This document shows, one piece after another, positions 17,908 through 26,198 of a DNA stretch of 56,374 nt. A program made the position numbers and the translations under genes. How positions within the stretch are numbered: position 1 is the first letter of the stretch; each line of letters begins with the position of its first letter. The DNA is from Nitrospirae bacterium 13_2_20CM_2_62_8 (GTDB lineage: Bacteria > Nitrospirota > Nitrospiria > Nitrospirales > Nitrospiraceae): the NCBI GenBank assembly GCA_001914955.1, contig MNDM01000086.1, positions 1 through 56,374 of the forward strand, read 5' to 3'. The notes under the pieces were generated by a model. The model had not been told where the DNA came from. It did no database searches and worked only from the letters and a program-made list of their open reading frames with translations.

Positions 17908-17919
17908 CCAACATCCGTC

Positions 17920-18780
17920 ATGCTGACCAAACGCATCATTCCCTGCCTGGACGTGAAGGACGGCCGTGTGGTGAAAGGCGTGTCCTTCGTGAACCTGCGC
18001 GACGCGGGCGATCCGGTCGAGATTGCCAAGGCGTATGACCGGGACGGCGCGGACGAGCTCTGTTTTCTGGACATCACGGCCTCGTATGAAAACCGGAAGA
18101 CGATCCTGGGTGTCGTGACGAGGACCGCGGAGCAGGTGTTCATGCCGCTGACCGTGGGGGGCGGCGTGGGGACGCTGGAGGACATCCGCACCTTATTGAC
18201 AGCCGGGGCGGACAAAGTCAGTATCAACACGGCGGCGGTCGAGCAGCCGGACTTCGTGAAAGCCGCGGCCGAGCGGTTCGGCACCCAGTGCATCGTGGTG
18301 GCCATCGACGCGAAGCGCCGTACAACTGACGCGAAGCGTCGTGCCACTAGCGCGAAGCGTCGTGCGACTGGTGCGAAGGATCATGCCGATGGCACCAAAC
18401 GGGGCCAGGCTCCCGCGGCCGGATGGGAGGTCTTCACCCACGGAGGACGACGACCGACAGGACTGGATGTGGTGGAATGGGCGCGCAGGATGGAAGGCTA
18501 CGGAGCCGGTGAGATTCTCCTGACCAGCATGGACCGGGACGGCACCCTCAAGGGCTATGATGTGGAACTCACGGCGGCCGTGTCCGAGGCCGTCTCCGTC
18601 CCCGTGATTGCCTCGGGCGGGGCCGGGACGCTGGAGCACCTGTACGAGGGGTTCATCCATGGTGGTGCCGATGCCGTGTTGGTGGCGTCGATCTTCCACT
18701 ACCGGACCCACACCATTCCCGAGGCCAAGGCCTACCTACGCGAGCGCGGCATCGCGGTGAGGATGACCAGTGATAAGTGA
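17920..18780 (+). CDS. hisF: Imidazole glycerol phosphate synthase, cyclase subunit, with repeat insertion
   Basis: A 286-residue HisF, about 30 longer than the usual ~253. It cyclises PRFAR with ammonia from HisH. Asp11 ([13 protein letters not shown]) and Asp130 (VVAIDAKR) are at the same positions as the catalytic pair of the Thermotoga enzyme. Immediately after Asp130 comes the insertion, a tandem array of seven-residue units ([28 protein letters not shown] and a partial), before the normal [10 protein letters not shown] segment resumes. The rest of the barrel, including LLTSMDRDG and IASGGAG, is normal. The C-terminus (MTSDK) lies in an intergenic-repeat-like sequence. The ATG has no close ribosome site. 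Confidence 0.95.
   Translation: MLTKRIIPCLDVKDGRVVKGVSFVNLRDAGDPVEIAKAYDRDGADELCFLDITASYENRKTILGVVTRTAEQVFMPLTVGGGVGTLEDIRTLLTAGADKVSINTAAVEQPDFVKAAAERFGTQCIVVAIDAKRRTTDAKRRATSAKRRATGAKDHADGTKRGQAPAAGWEVFTHGGRRPTGLDVVEWARRMEGYGAGEILLTSMDRDGTLKGYDVELTAAVSEAVSVPVIASGGAGTLEHLYEGFIHGGADAVLVASIFHYRTHTIPEAKAYLRERGIAVRMTSDK
18307..18408 (+). repeat. 21-bp tandem repeat within hisF
   Basis: Four full 21-base units start at 18307, 18328, 18349 and 18370, with a fifth partial unit at 18391-18408. Units 1-3 share GCGAAGCG(C/T)CGT; unit 4 is more diverged. Because 21 is a multiple of three, the frame is kept and each unit adds seven residues. Confidence 0.9.
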
Positions 18781-18815
18781 CGAGTAACGAGTAGAAGAAG
18801 CGGTCCTCTTAAACA

Positions 18816-19646
18816 ATGGACTTCACGCACCTCAAATTCGATGATCAGGGCTTGATCCCGGCTGTCGTGCAGGATTGGCGGGACGGCACCGTGCTCATGC
18901 TCGGCTTCATGAATGCCGACGCCCTCAAGAAGACGCTGGAGACCAAGTCCGTCCACTTCTGGAGCCGTTCGCGGAACCGGCTCTGGGAGAAAGGGGAGAC
19001 CTCCGGACATAGATTGATCCTGAAGGATCTGTTTGTGGACTGCGACGGGGACACCGTCCTGGTCAAGGCCGAGCCGGTCGGCCCCACCTGCCACACGGGG
19101 GAGAAGGCCTGCTTCTTCACCCGCCTGCAGTCCGACGGGAAGGCCGACGGGCACAAGACACACGATGCCTTCGGCGGTATCCTCGAGCGGCTGTACCAGA
19201 CGATTCAGGATCGGAAGCGGTCGCCCAAACCGGATTCCTATGTGTCCTCACTGCTGCGCGGTGGCGCCGACAAGGTTCTCAAGAAGGTGGTCGAGGAGGC
19301 AGGAGAGGTCGCGCTGGCCGCCAAGGGTGGCAAGCGCGAAGAGATCATTTACGAGGCGGCCGATCTCCTGTTTCACACCCTCCTGGTTCTGGGCTATCAG
19401 GAGATCGAGCCCCAGGAGATCTATCAGGAGCTCGCGCGGAGGTTCGGGAAACCCGGTCTTCGCCCGCAACGCACCGGGACAGGGGAGGGGCACACCATGG
19501 AACGAGGCGACCAGGAGCGTCGAAGCGGCAGGGAAAGAAGAGAAAGGGCCGAACGGAGGACCAGCCACCAGAAACAGGCGCGCACAGAGAGAAGAAAAGG
19601 GGGCCAGCGGCGAGGGGGTCAGGACCGACGGGGGAGGCACAAATGA
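18816..19646 (+). CDS. hisIE: Phosphoribosyl-AMP cyclohydrolase / phosphoribosyl-ATP pyrophosphatase
   Basis: A 276-residue fusion covering steps two and three of histidine synthesis. HisI spans ~1-110 with zinc-site cysteines Cys76, Cys92 and Cys99 (CDGDT, TCHTGEKAC). HisE spans ~117-212 with the KVVEEAGEVALAAK and EAADLLFH helices. An unusual Arg-rich tail of about 60 residues follows (~217-276, for example RRSGRERRERAERR). The tail is in frame and not explained by either enzyme. An internal ATG at 19498 has GGAGG eight bases ahead, so the tail could also be translated alone. Its stop overlaps the HIT gene (ATGA). Confidence 0.93.
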   Translation: MDFTHLKFDDQGLIPAVVQDWRDGTVLMLGFMNADALKKTLETKSVHFWSRSRNRLWEKGETSGHRLILKDLFVDCDGDTVLVKAEPVGPTCHTGEKACFFTRLQSDGKADGHKTHDAFGGILERLYQTIQDRKRSPKPDSYVSSLLRGGADKVLKKVVEEAGEVALAAKGGKREEIIYEAADLLFHTLLVLGYQEIEPQEIYQELARRFGKPGLRPQRTGTGEGHTMERGDQERRSGRERRERAERRTSHQKQARTERRKGGQRRGGQDRRGRHK

Positions 19647-19987
19647 GCGACTGCATCTTCTGCAAGATCGCCGAGAAGAAGATTCCCTCCAAGATCGTCC
19701 ATGAAGATGATCGCGCGGTGGCATTCGAAGATATCAATCCCCAGGCGCCGGTCCATGTGCTCGTGGTGCCGAAGCGGCACGTGCAGTCGGTCGCCGAGCT
19801 GAATGCGGCGGATGCCGGCTTCCTCGGGCACCTGCTGCTGACCGGCGCGGCGATCGCCAAACAAAGGGGCATCGCGGACTCCGGCTACCGGCTGGTGCTC
19901 AACACCGGGAAGCACGGGGGACAGACCGTCTTTCACCTCCACGTCCACGTCCTCGGCGGCCGCCCCATGCACTGGCCTCCGGGGTGA
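19643..19987 (+). CDS. HIT-family nucleotide-binding protein
   Basis: A 114-residue histidine-triad protein of the HINT type. The catalytic triad HLHVHVLGG is at His98, His100 and His102; zinc-type Cys4 and Cys7 (CIFC) are also present. Such proteins hydrolyse purine nucleotide phosphoramidates. It overlaps the end of hisIE by four bases and is probably coupled to it. Length and motif layout are standard for the family. Confidence 0.93.
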   Translation: MSDCIFCKIAEKKIPSKIVHEDDRAVAFEDINPQAPVHVLVVPKRHVQSVAELNAADAGFLGHLLLTGAAIAKQRGIADSGYRLVLNTGKHGGQTVFHLHVHVLGGRPMHWPPG

Positions 19988-20203
19988 GCCTTCGGAAATT
20001 CCTTCGCGGACTCGTCACCCGTCAAACGGGTACCCGGTTTCCGCTTTCCTTTCTGGCAGAGTCTCGGTGGGTCCCCCGCTCCTCCGGCGAAGTCCGCTCT
20101 GAGCCCAGGCATGCCCTGTGAGCGGGTATGGTAAGAAACGTGTCGGGAACCGTTTTCTGAAATGCCACCTTTTTCTGAGACTTGATAGCTGATAAAGGGC
20201 GGG

Positions 20204-20521
20204 ATGGATCTTGAGGCGTTCCGGCAGATGGTGGCCAAGAATCCCAAGGGATTTTTGGGGCGGTACGGCCTTGGGAACAAGCTGCTACAGGACGGCGGGA
20301 GTTTGGAAGAGGCGGTCGAACATCTTCGCGTTGCGGTCCAGCTTGATCCCGTGCATGTCGCGTCTCACTTAGCCCTTGCTCGTGCTCTAATTAAGCTTGG
20401 ACGGAAGGAAGAGGCTAAACCAATCCTCACGGCCGGCATCAACGCGGCCACATCGGGCCGCTCGAGCGGTGGCGTGGACCTCATTCCGGAAATGCGCGCG
20501 TTGCTCCAGTCGTTAGGCTAA
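20204..20521 (+). CDS. Small TPR protein
   Basis: A 105-residue soluble protein with about two TPR units: FLGRYGLGNKLLQDGGSLEEAVEHLRVAVQLDP and VASHLALARALIKLGRKEEAKPIL. There is no signal peptide or membrane segment. The ATG follows AAGGGCGGG very closely. It stands 216 bases after the HIT gene and before the dnaG promoter. The 216-base gap holds no gene I can support. Such small TPR proteins usually serve as protein-binding modules; the partner is unknown. Confidence 0.78.
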   Translation: MDLEAFRQMVAKNPKGFLGRYGLGNKLLQDGGSLEEAVEHLRVAVQLDPVHVASHLALARALIKLGRKEEAKPILTAGINAATSGRSSGGVDLIPEMRALLQSLG

Positions 20522-20530
20522 AAAAGAAAA

Positions 20531-20559
20531 GGTCATGCGGGAGCGAAGGCCGCATGGCC
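20531..20559. other. Hairpin after the small TPR gene
   Basis: GGTCATGCGG at 20531-20540 pairs with CCGCATGGCC at 20550-20559 over a nine-base loop. No T-run follows on the plus strand, but on the minus strand it is followed by TTTTCTTTTTT. It has terminator form only for minus-strand transcription, where no gene is seen. Confidence 0.5.
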
Positions 20560-20573
20560 ACGACAACCCGCCG

Positions 20574-20603
20574 TTGACATGGATTCCTTCGGTCTGTTAG
20601 AGT
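20574..20603 (+). promoter_or_regulatory. Sigma70-type promoter for dnaG-rpoD
   Basis: TTGACA at 20574-20579, 18 bases, then TAGAGT at 20598-20603. Expected start near 20610, about 90 bases before dnaG. Confidence 0.55.
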
Positions 20604-20697
20604 TACAAGTCAACTTTGTGCGACTTTTCAATCCCTTCCAGTTCAGCGTCGCCGGCTCGGTTCGAGGCAACACCATGAGGCGGGAGCGGAATCGACG

Positions 20698-22545
20698 GTG
20701 AGCCAAGGCCTCATCCCTCAAGACGTCATCGATCACATCAAGGAACGGACCGACATCGCCGAGGTGGTGTCCGGCTACGTGGCCTTATCCAGGACCGGGC
20801 AGAACCTGAAAGGCCTGTGTCCTTTCCACGCCGAGAAAACTCCGTCCTTCACGGTGAGCCCTTCCCGCCAGATTTTTCACTGCTTCGGGTGCGGGGTGGG
20901 TGGCAACGTCTATACCTTTGTGATGAAGATCGAAGGCACGTCGTTCCCCGAGACGGTGCGCGAGCTGGCCCGCAAGGCCGGCATCGAGGTGCCGGTCGTC
21001 CAGGGCGCGAGACCGGCGCAAAACTCCGACAACCGTGAGCGGTTGGAACAGCTCAATGACGTGGCGGCGGCCTGGTTCCGGAGCAACTTGCGTGAGGCCA
21101 GGACCGGCAAGGAGGCCCTGGCTTATCTCCACGAGCGGGGCATGACGAACGAGACCATCGAGGCCTTCGGGTTTGGCTTCGCGCTGGACTCCTGGGACGG
21201 CCTGTTGCGCCGGCTGACGAAGGAGGGCTACACGACAGAAGACATGCTCTTGGCCGGGCTGATCGTGCCGAGGGAGCAGGCGGGGCGCACGTCACAGGAG
21301 GCGGCCGGTTTCTACGATCGGTTTCGCTCGCGCATCATGCTGCCCATCTGCGATCTCCGCAAGAAGGTGATTGGCTTCGGTGGCCGTATCTTCGGGGACG
21401 GGATGCCGAAGTACCTCAACTCGCCGGATACCCCCCTCTTCAACAAGGGGCGCACGCTCTATCTGTTGGAGCGGGCGCGAGAGGCGACGAGCCGTCAGGA
21501 CACGATGATTATCGTCGAGGGCTATTTTGATGCGATCGCGCTGCATCAGTCCGGGATCACCAACGTCGTCGCCACGCTCGGCACGGCCCTGACGCCCGAT
21601 CACGTCCGGACGATCCGGCGCTTCGTCACGAAAGTGGTGTTGTTGTTCGATCCCGATCCGGCCGGCGTGCGGGCAGCGTTGCGGACCCTGGATCTGTTCG
21701 TGGATAGCGGGATCGGGGTCAGGGTCGTGTCCCTCCCGGCCGGAGACGATCCGGACGTATTCGTGAGGAAGCATGGGGCTGACTCGTTCGTGCAGCTCCA
21801 GCAGTCCGCGCCCACCCTGCTGGACTTTGCGGTCGAGCACAGCTTGCAGAGCGCTGAATCGGGAGCCCTCGAAGATCGCATCCGCGGCGTGGACGAGATC
21901 CTGCGCATCCTTCAGAAAACCGCCAACAGAATCGAGAAGGAGGAGTGCATCCGGCGTGTCGCGGAACGACTCGGGATCAGCCAGAAGCGCTTGATCGAAC
22001 GCTACCCGGAGCTGCTGCCGAAGGAAGAACGGAGGACTGTTCGGTCGGCGGGTCCGCCGGCGGACGACAGCCGCTTCAAGGGGATCCCCGAAGAACGGGA
22101 CCTCGTCCACTTGTTGCTGCAGGGACACCTGAGTCCGGCGGATATTGGAGCGTTGAACGCCGAGGCCTTCTCCGTGCCGGCCTGCCGTCGGATTGTGGAG
22201 ATGGCGCACCGGCACCTGGACCAGGATGGTCGCGTCCAGGTCCGGGAGACCCTCGACGAGGCGGTGGCCGATCCGGCATGCGGGCCGGTCGCCACGGAGC
22301 TGTCGGTGTCCGAGCGGCATTATGATGACATCCCGGCCTACGTGCAGGGGTGCCTGGCGACGCTGAACCGGAAACAGCGCGAACTGGCGTTCGGGGAGCT
22401 GATCGTTAGACTCAGAGCGGCCGAGCAGGCAGGGCGTACGGAAGAGGCGCAACGGTTGAACGCGCAAGTGAACGCGATGCGCGTGAGCAAGGCCGACTCG
22501 CCGTCCCTCCCATCGCATCCTTCGCCGCCGAGCCGGAGCCTGTAG
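20698..22545 (+). CDS. dnaG: DNA primase
   Basis: A 615-residue primase that lays RNA primers at the replication fork. The N-terminal CHC2 zinc motif is Cys41, His44, Cys62, Cys65. The RNA-polymerase core (FGFGFALDSWDGL) and TOPRIM domain (IVEGYFDAIALHQSG, then LFDPDPAG with the metal-binding acids) are intact. The C-terminal ~170 residues form the helicase-binding region. The start is GTG. dnaG followed by rpoD is the conserved core of the macromolecular-synthesis operon; rpsU is not at its head here. Confidence 0.96.
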   Translation: MSQGLIPQDVIDHIKERTDIAEVVSGYVALSRTGQNLKGLCPFHAEKTPSFTVSPSRQIFHCFGCGVGGNVYTFVMKIEGTSFPETVRELARKAGIEVPVVQGARPAQNSDNRERLEQLNDVAAAWFRSNLREARTGKEALAYLHERGMTNETIEAFGFGFALDSWDGLLRRLTKEGYTTEDMLLAGLIVPREQAGRTSQEAAGFYDRFRSRIMLPICDLRKKVIGFGGRIFGDGMPKYLNSPDTPLFNKGRTLYLLERAREATSRQDTMIIVEGYFDAIALHQSGITNVVATLGTALTPDHVRTIRRFVTKVVLLFDPDPAGVRAALRTLDLFVDSGIGVRVVSLPAGDDPDVFVRKHGADSFVQLQQSAPTLLDFAVEHSLQSAESGALEDRIRGVDEILRILQKTANRIEKEECIRRVAERLGISQKRLIERYPELLPKEERRTVRSAGPPADDSRFKGIPEERDLVHLLLQGHLSPADIGALNAEAFSVPACRRIVEMAHRHLDQDGRVQVRETLDEAVADPACGPVATELSVSERHYDDIPAYVQGCLATLNRKQRELAFGELIVRLRAAEQAGRTEEAQRLNAQVNAMRVSKADSPSLPSHPSPPSRSL

Positions 22546-22554
22546 GGAATCAGT

Positions 22555-24354
22555 ATGGCCAAAGAAGAATTGCTCGGTGAGGTCAAGAAGCTGATCTCGC
22601 GCGGGAAGGAGAAAGGCTACCTGACCTACGAGGAGCTGAACAGCACCTTGCCGGCCGACCTGGTGTCGTCCGAGCAGCTCTCCAACCTCATGACCATCTT
22701 CGGCGAGATGGACATCGAGATCGTCGACGCCGCCGAAGGCGATCGCGCACAGAAGATGGCCGACGGCGGTGAGGCAGCCGAGGAGGCCCCGGAGACCGAG
22801 GAATTGGAGGAGGGCGAAAAGGAGATCGATCTCACTCCGGGCGTGCTCAGCCGGACCGATGACCCTGTCAGGCTGTATCTCAAAGAAATGGGCAGCGTCG
22901 CCCTGTTGAGTCGGGAAGGCGAAATTGAGATCGCGAAGCGCATTGAAGAAGGAAAGAAGGATATTTCGTCCGTCGTGTTCGGCATGCCGATGGGCATCCA
23001 GTTCGTCCTGTCGCTGCGGGACAAGCTCAAGGCCGATAAGATCAACATCCGGGAGATCGTGTCGGCCTACGAAGAGGAGTTCGAGGAGGAGCCCACGGAG
23101 CACGACGACAAGGAGCTCCGGGACCACACGTTCGAGGGGCTGAACAAAGTTCGCAAGCTGTCGAAGTCCCTGATGGCGTTGTATGAGAAGAGCCGGCGGA
23201 GTGGAAGCGAACCGGCCAGGCAGCATCGGCTCAAACAGCAGATCAAAGACATTCGACTGCAGGTGGTCGAGAAAATGGACTCGATCAACCTGCACGCGAT
23301 CCTGAAGGACCGGATGGTCCAGCGCGTCAGAGATCTGGCGCAGGAGATCCGCGCGGCGGAACGGGAGATCGCGCAGTGCCAGCGGAAACTGAGCGTGTCC
23401 GGCGAGGCGGGGATGGACCTCCTGCGGCGGCTCAGCCGGAGCCGTCGCGATCTATTAGCCGTCCGCCGCAAGACCGGTCTTTCTGAAGAGACCCTGCAAG
23501 AGATCAAAAAGATCTTTCAGGCGGCCAGGGGCCGTATCCGTCGCCTCGAGACCGAGGAAGCGTTAGTGTCCGCCGATGAAATCAAGGATGCCGTCCGCCA
23601 CCTCGATCTGGCGGCCGAGAAGGTGAAACGAGGCAAAGCCGAACTCGTCGAGGCCAACCTCCGGCTGGTGGTCAGCATCGCAAAAAAGTACACCAACCGC
23701 GGACTCCAGTTTCTGGACCTGATCCAGGAAGGCAACATCGGCCTGATGAAAGCCGTGGACAAGTTCGAGTATAAACGTGGCTATAAGTTCAGCACCTATG
23801 CCACGTGGTGGATCCGGCAGGCCATTACCCGCGCGATCGCCGACCAGGCGAGGACGATCCGGATTCCGGTGCACATGATCGAAACGATCAACAAGCTCAT
23901 CAGAACCTCGCGCCATTTGGTGCAGAAGCTCGGGCGCGAGCCGACCCCGGAAGAGATCGCGGAACGGATGGATCTGCCGCTGGATAAAGTGCGCAAGATT
24001 CTGAAAATCGCCCGAGAGCCTATTTCGCTCGAGACGCCCATCGGCGAAGAGGAGGACAGCCACCTGGGCGACTTCATCGAGGACAAGAAAGCCATTTCTC
24101 CTTTGGAGGCGGCGATTCGGTACGATCTGCAACGTCAGATCAACAATGCGCTGGAGACACTCACGCCGCGCGAAGAAAAGGTCCTCAGGAAACGGTTCGG
24201 GATCGGAGAGAGCACCGATCACACGCTGGAGGAGGTCGGCCAGGATTTCGAGGTGACACGGGAACGGATCAGGCAGATCGAGGCCAAGGCCCTCCGCAAG
24301 CTGCGTCATCCGAGTCGAAGCAAGAAGCTCAAGAGCTTCGTCGAAAGCTTGTAG
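22555..24354 (+). CDS. rpoD: Primary RNA polymerase sigma factor (sigma70/RpoD)
   Basis: A 599-residue housekeeping sigma factor. Region 1.1 is the acidic N-terminal ~90 residues. Region 1.2 starts at [13 protein letters not shown], followed by a non-conserved region of ~230 residues. Region 2 carries the promoter-melting and -10 reading segment ([21 protein letters not shown]). Region 4.2 ends the protein with [20 protein letters not shown] for -35 recognition. Promoters seen in this window match its expected TTGACA/TATAAT preference. The ATG follows AGGGA at six bases. Confidence 0.96.
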   Translation: MAKEELLGEVKKLISRGKEKGYLTYEELNSTLPADLVSSEQLSNLMTIFGEMDIEIVDAAEGDRAQKMADGGEAAEEAPETEELEEGEKEIDLTPGVLSRTDDPVRLYLKEMGSVALLSREGEIEIAKRIEEGKKDISSVVFGMPMGIQFVLSLRDKLKADKINIREIVSAYEEEFEEEPTEHDDKELRDHTFEGLNKVRKLSKSLMALYEKSRRSGSEPARQHRLKQQIKDIRLQVVEKMDSINLHAILKDRMVQRVRDLAQEIRAAEREIAQCQRKLSVSGEAGMDLLRRLSRSRRDLLAVRRKTGLSEETLQEIKKIFQAARGRIRRLETEEALVSADEIKDAVRHLDLAAEKVKRGKAELVEANLRLVVSIAKKYTNRGLQFLDLIQEGNIGLMKAVDKFEYKRGYKFSTYATWWIRQAITRAIADQARTIRIPVHMIETINKLIRTSRHLVQKLGREPTPEEIAERMDLPLDKVRKILKIAREPISLETPIGEEEDSHLGDFIEDKKAISPLEAAIRYDLQRQINNALETLTPREEKVLRKRFGIGESTDHTLEEVGQDFEVTRERIRQIEAKALRKLRHPSRSKKLKSFVESL

Positions 24355-24402
24355 TATCGTCGGGCAGGGGCTCGGGCGGAGTGATGGAGAGAGCGGCTTT
24401 GA

Positions 24403-24432
24403 TTGACACCGGTCCCCTGGCGGTCTTAGAAT
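24403..24432 (+). promoter_or_regulatory. Sigma70-type promoter for the tRNA gene
   Basis: TTGACA at 24403-24408, 18 bases, then TAGAAT at 24427-24432 (five of six). It lies ~45 bases before the tRNA. Confidence 0.75.
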
Positions 24433-24483
24433 TGTCCTCCTGGCCATGCGTCTGGCACAGTCGCCAGGGCGGGAGAACCTACG

Positions 24484-24560
24484 GGGCCCATAGCTCAGGT
24501 GGTCAGAGCGGCTGACTCATAATCAGCTGGTCCCAGGTTCGAGTCCTGGTGGGCCCACCA
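24484..24560 (+). tRNA. tRNA with CAT anticodon, probably tRNA-Ile2 (lysidine type)
   Basis: A full cloverleaf with encoded CCA: acceptor GGGCCCA/TGGGCCC, D-stem GCTC/GAGC, anticodon stem GCTGA/TCAGC with loop CTCATAA, and T-stem CCAGG/CCTGG with loop TTCGAGT. A CAT anticodon belongs to initiator Met, elongator Met or Ile2. The first acceptor pair is G-C, which argues against an initiator. C4-G69 and C5-G68 are present, the pairs known to favour the lysidine synthetase TilS, so tRNA-Ile2 is preferred over elongator tRNA-Met. Confidence 0.9.
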
Positions 24561-24611
24561 GCCGTCCGGTACGCGTCGTAAGCCGAGCACGATGATGGAA
24601 CAGAGGCACAG

Positions 24612-25388
24612 TTGAACCCACAGCTTCAGCCGCTGGTCGACCTGCAGGCCCTTGATCTCCGGATCATGGACATCAAGGAGAAACAGAAAAAAATCCCCCA
24701 TCTCATCGAAACCGCGGAAGCCCCCCTCAGGAGCGCTGCCCAGCAACTCAAGGACATGACCACCTCGGGCGAGACGCTGGTGAAGGAGCGCCGCGACCGT
24801 GAGCGCGACCTGGAGATTCATGAGGCGCAGGTTGAGAAACTCAGGGCGCGGCTCACCGAGTTGAAGACGAACAAAGAGTACCAGGCGCATCTCTTTGAGA
24901 TCGAGATGGCCAACAAGAAAAAAGGCGAGATCGAGGAGCAGATCCTCACGCTCATGGAGCGGGTCGAGAAGGGTCAGCAGGAAACCAAACAGGCGCAGAC
25001 CAGGGCGAAAGAGGCGGAACGCCTGTTTGTCCAGGAGAAGACCAGGCTGGAGACGCTGTCGGCCGGTTTGGCGGCGGAACTTGCGCAACTGGACCAGAAG
25101 CGCAGCAAAGCGGGAGCGCTCCTGGACAAAACCATCCTCGTTCGATACACCAAACTGAAGGCTGCCAGGAAGGAACTTGCGGTCGCCCCGGTTAGAGACG
25201 GAACCTGCTTCGGATGCCGGCTTCAGCTCCCCCCCCAGTTAGTCGCCGAGGTGAAGCGGTCGGATCAGCTGCAGACCTGCACGTACTGCCAGCGGATTCT
25301 CTATTGGGATGGGGAGCCGTTGACCGTGCCAACCACGACCCCTGATTCGTTGGAAAACGCGGCCGACGACATGCAGGAAACGGTCTAA
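24612..25388 (+). CDS. Coiled-coil zinc-ribbon protein
   Basis: A 258-residue protein: a long helical coiled coil over residues ~1-190, then a C-terminal zinc ribbon with CFGC and CTYC. This matches the C4-type zinc-ribbon family (DUF164/CdsZ-like), found widely in bacteria with roles that remain poorly defined. The ribbon suggests nucleic-acid or protein contacts. It starts with TTG (MNPQLQPLVDLQALD) with a GAGG nearby and lies 51 bases after the tRNA. The convergent RNase HIII gene ends 30 bases downstream. Confidence 0.85.
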   Translation: MNPQLQPLVDLQALDLRIMDIKEKQKKIPHLIETAEAPLRSAAQQLKDMTTSGETLVKERRDRERDLEIHEAQVEKLRARLTELKTNKEYQAHLFEIEMANKKKGEIEEQILTLMERVEKGQQETKQAQTRAKEAERLFVQEKTRLETLSAGLAAELAQLDQKRSKAGALLDKTILVRYTKLKAARKELAVAPVRDGTCFGCRLQLPPQLVAEVKRSDQLQTCTYCQRILYWDGEPLTVPTTTPDSLENAADDMQETV

Positions 25389-25418
25389 GACAAAGCAACC
25401 TCTTCCGAAGCCTCAGCC

Positions 25419-26111
25419 TCAACCTGAACCTTCCGCCAGGACCGCCTGCGTCGTCTTGAAGTGCATCTTGGCGATCGTGGCCAGACGATCCTTTCCGTGT
25501 TTCTTCAGGACCATCCGCGCGGCCAGCTCCACCGCTGAAGAGGCGCCCTTCGGCAAGGAAGTTCCCACATCCTCCGACAGCCGTTTCAGTCGCAGGAGGA
25601 ATTCGGCGCGGGCCAGGATCGACGCGGCGGCCACCGCGAGGTCGGTTTCCGCTTTCGGCTTCTGAATCAAGCGCACCTGCTTCCCTTTTTCCAGCAGCGC
25701 ACTCCTCACAAACCGCTCATCCCCGAACTGATCGGCGATGACCAGACCGCAGTCCACCTGTTCGAGCAGGTTTTCCAACGCCCGCGCGTGTCCCCAGCCC
25801 AGCAGCCGGTTGAGATTCCTGATTTTCGCATAGAGCTCGTTGTAGCGCTGGGGGCCGATGGCCACCACGCTGTGCTTGCAGGCCTGGCGGATGTCCGGGG
25901 CCATCTCCAGGATGCGGCCGTCGGAAATCCGCTTGCTGTCCCGGACCTCCATCAGCCGGAGGTCCGGTTCGCTCTCGGCGTTGACGTAAACCGCGGCGAT
26001 CACCAGGGGGCCGAAATAGTCCCCTTTCCCGGATTCGTCGATGCCGATCCGGCCGCTCTTCACGTCGGGATCCTGGGAGTCAGAAGGACTGCGCTTGAGG
26101 TGAGCGGACAT
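25419..26111 (-). CDS. rnhC: Ribonuclease HIII lacking the N-terminal TBP-like domain
   Basis: A 230-residue nuclease that cuts RNA in RNA-DNA hybrids. The motif GIDESGKGDYFGPLV (Asp25, Glu26, Gly30) is the HIII form, where HII has DEAGRGPLAGPV. The remaining acids lie in VRDSKRISD and in VIADQFGDE. Typical HIII enzymes are ~300 residues with an N-terminal TBP-like substrate-binding domain; here only ~20 residues precede the motif, so that domain is missing. It is divergent from rnpB, about 85 bases apart. Confidence 0.88.
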   Translation of the reverse strand: MSAHLKRSPSDSQDPDVKSGRIGIDESGKGDYFGPLVIAAVYVNAESEPDLRLMEVRDSKRISDGRILEMAPDIRQACKHSVVAIGPQRYNELYAKIRNLNRLLGWGHARALENLLEQVDCGLVIADQFGDERFVRSALLEKGKQVRLIQKPKAETDLAVAAASILARAEFLLRLKRLSEDVGTSLPKGASSAVELAARMVLKKHGKDRLATIAKMHFKTTQAVLAEGSG

Positions 26112-26162
26112 AGTCTGCTGGGGCGGGTAATCTAACAGACCCCATGAGCCCGGTCAATTCGC

Positions 26163-26191
26163 TTGAATCCCTGCTGTGCAGCCGGTATACT
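26163..26191 (+). promoter_or_regulatory. Promoter of the RNase P RNA gene
   Basis: TTGAAT at 26163-26168, exactly 17 bases, then TATACT at 26186-26191. The predicted start near 26198 coincides with the 5' arm of helix P1. Confidence 0.85.
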
Positions 26192-26198
26192 CGGCAGG

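Noticed and set aside
18307-18408. CRISPR-like array
   Set aside because: Units of 21 bases are contiguous without spacers and maintain the hisF frame.
19498-19646. Separate small gene at the end of hisIE
   Set aside because: It is in frame with hisIE with no stop between, so it is listed as a tail; independent translation is only noted as a possibility.
20531-20559. Intrinsic terminator for the small TPR gene
   Set aside because: The T-run lies on the wrong side for plus-strand transcription.
21292-23295. A 667-codon open frame on the minus strand
   Set aside because: It lies opposite dnaG and rpoD, has no family motifs and a composition typical of GC-rich antisense shadow.
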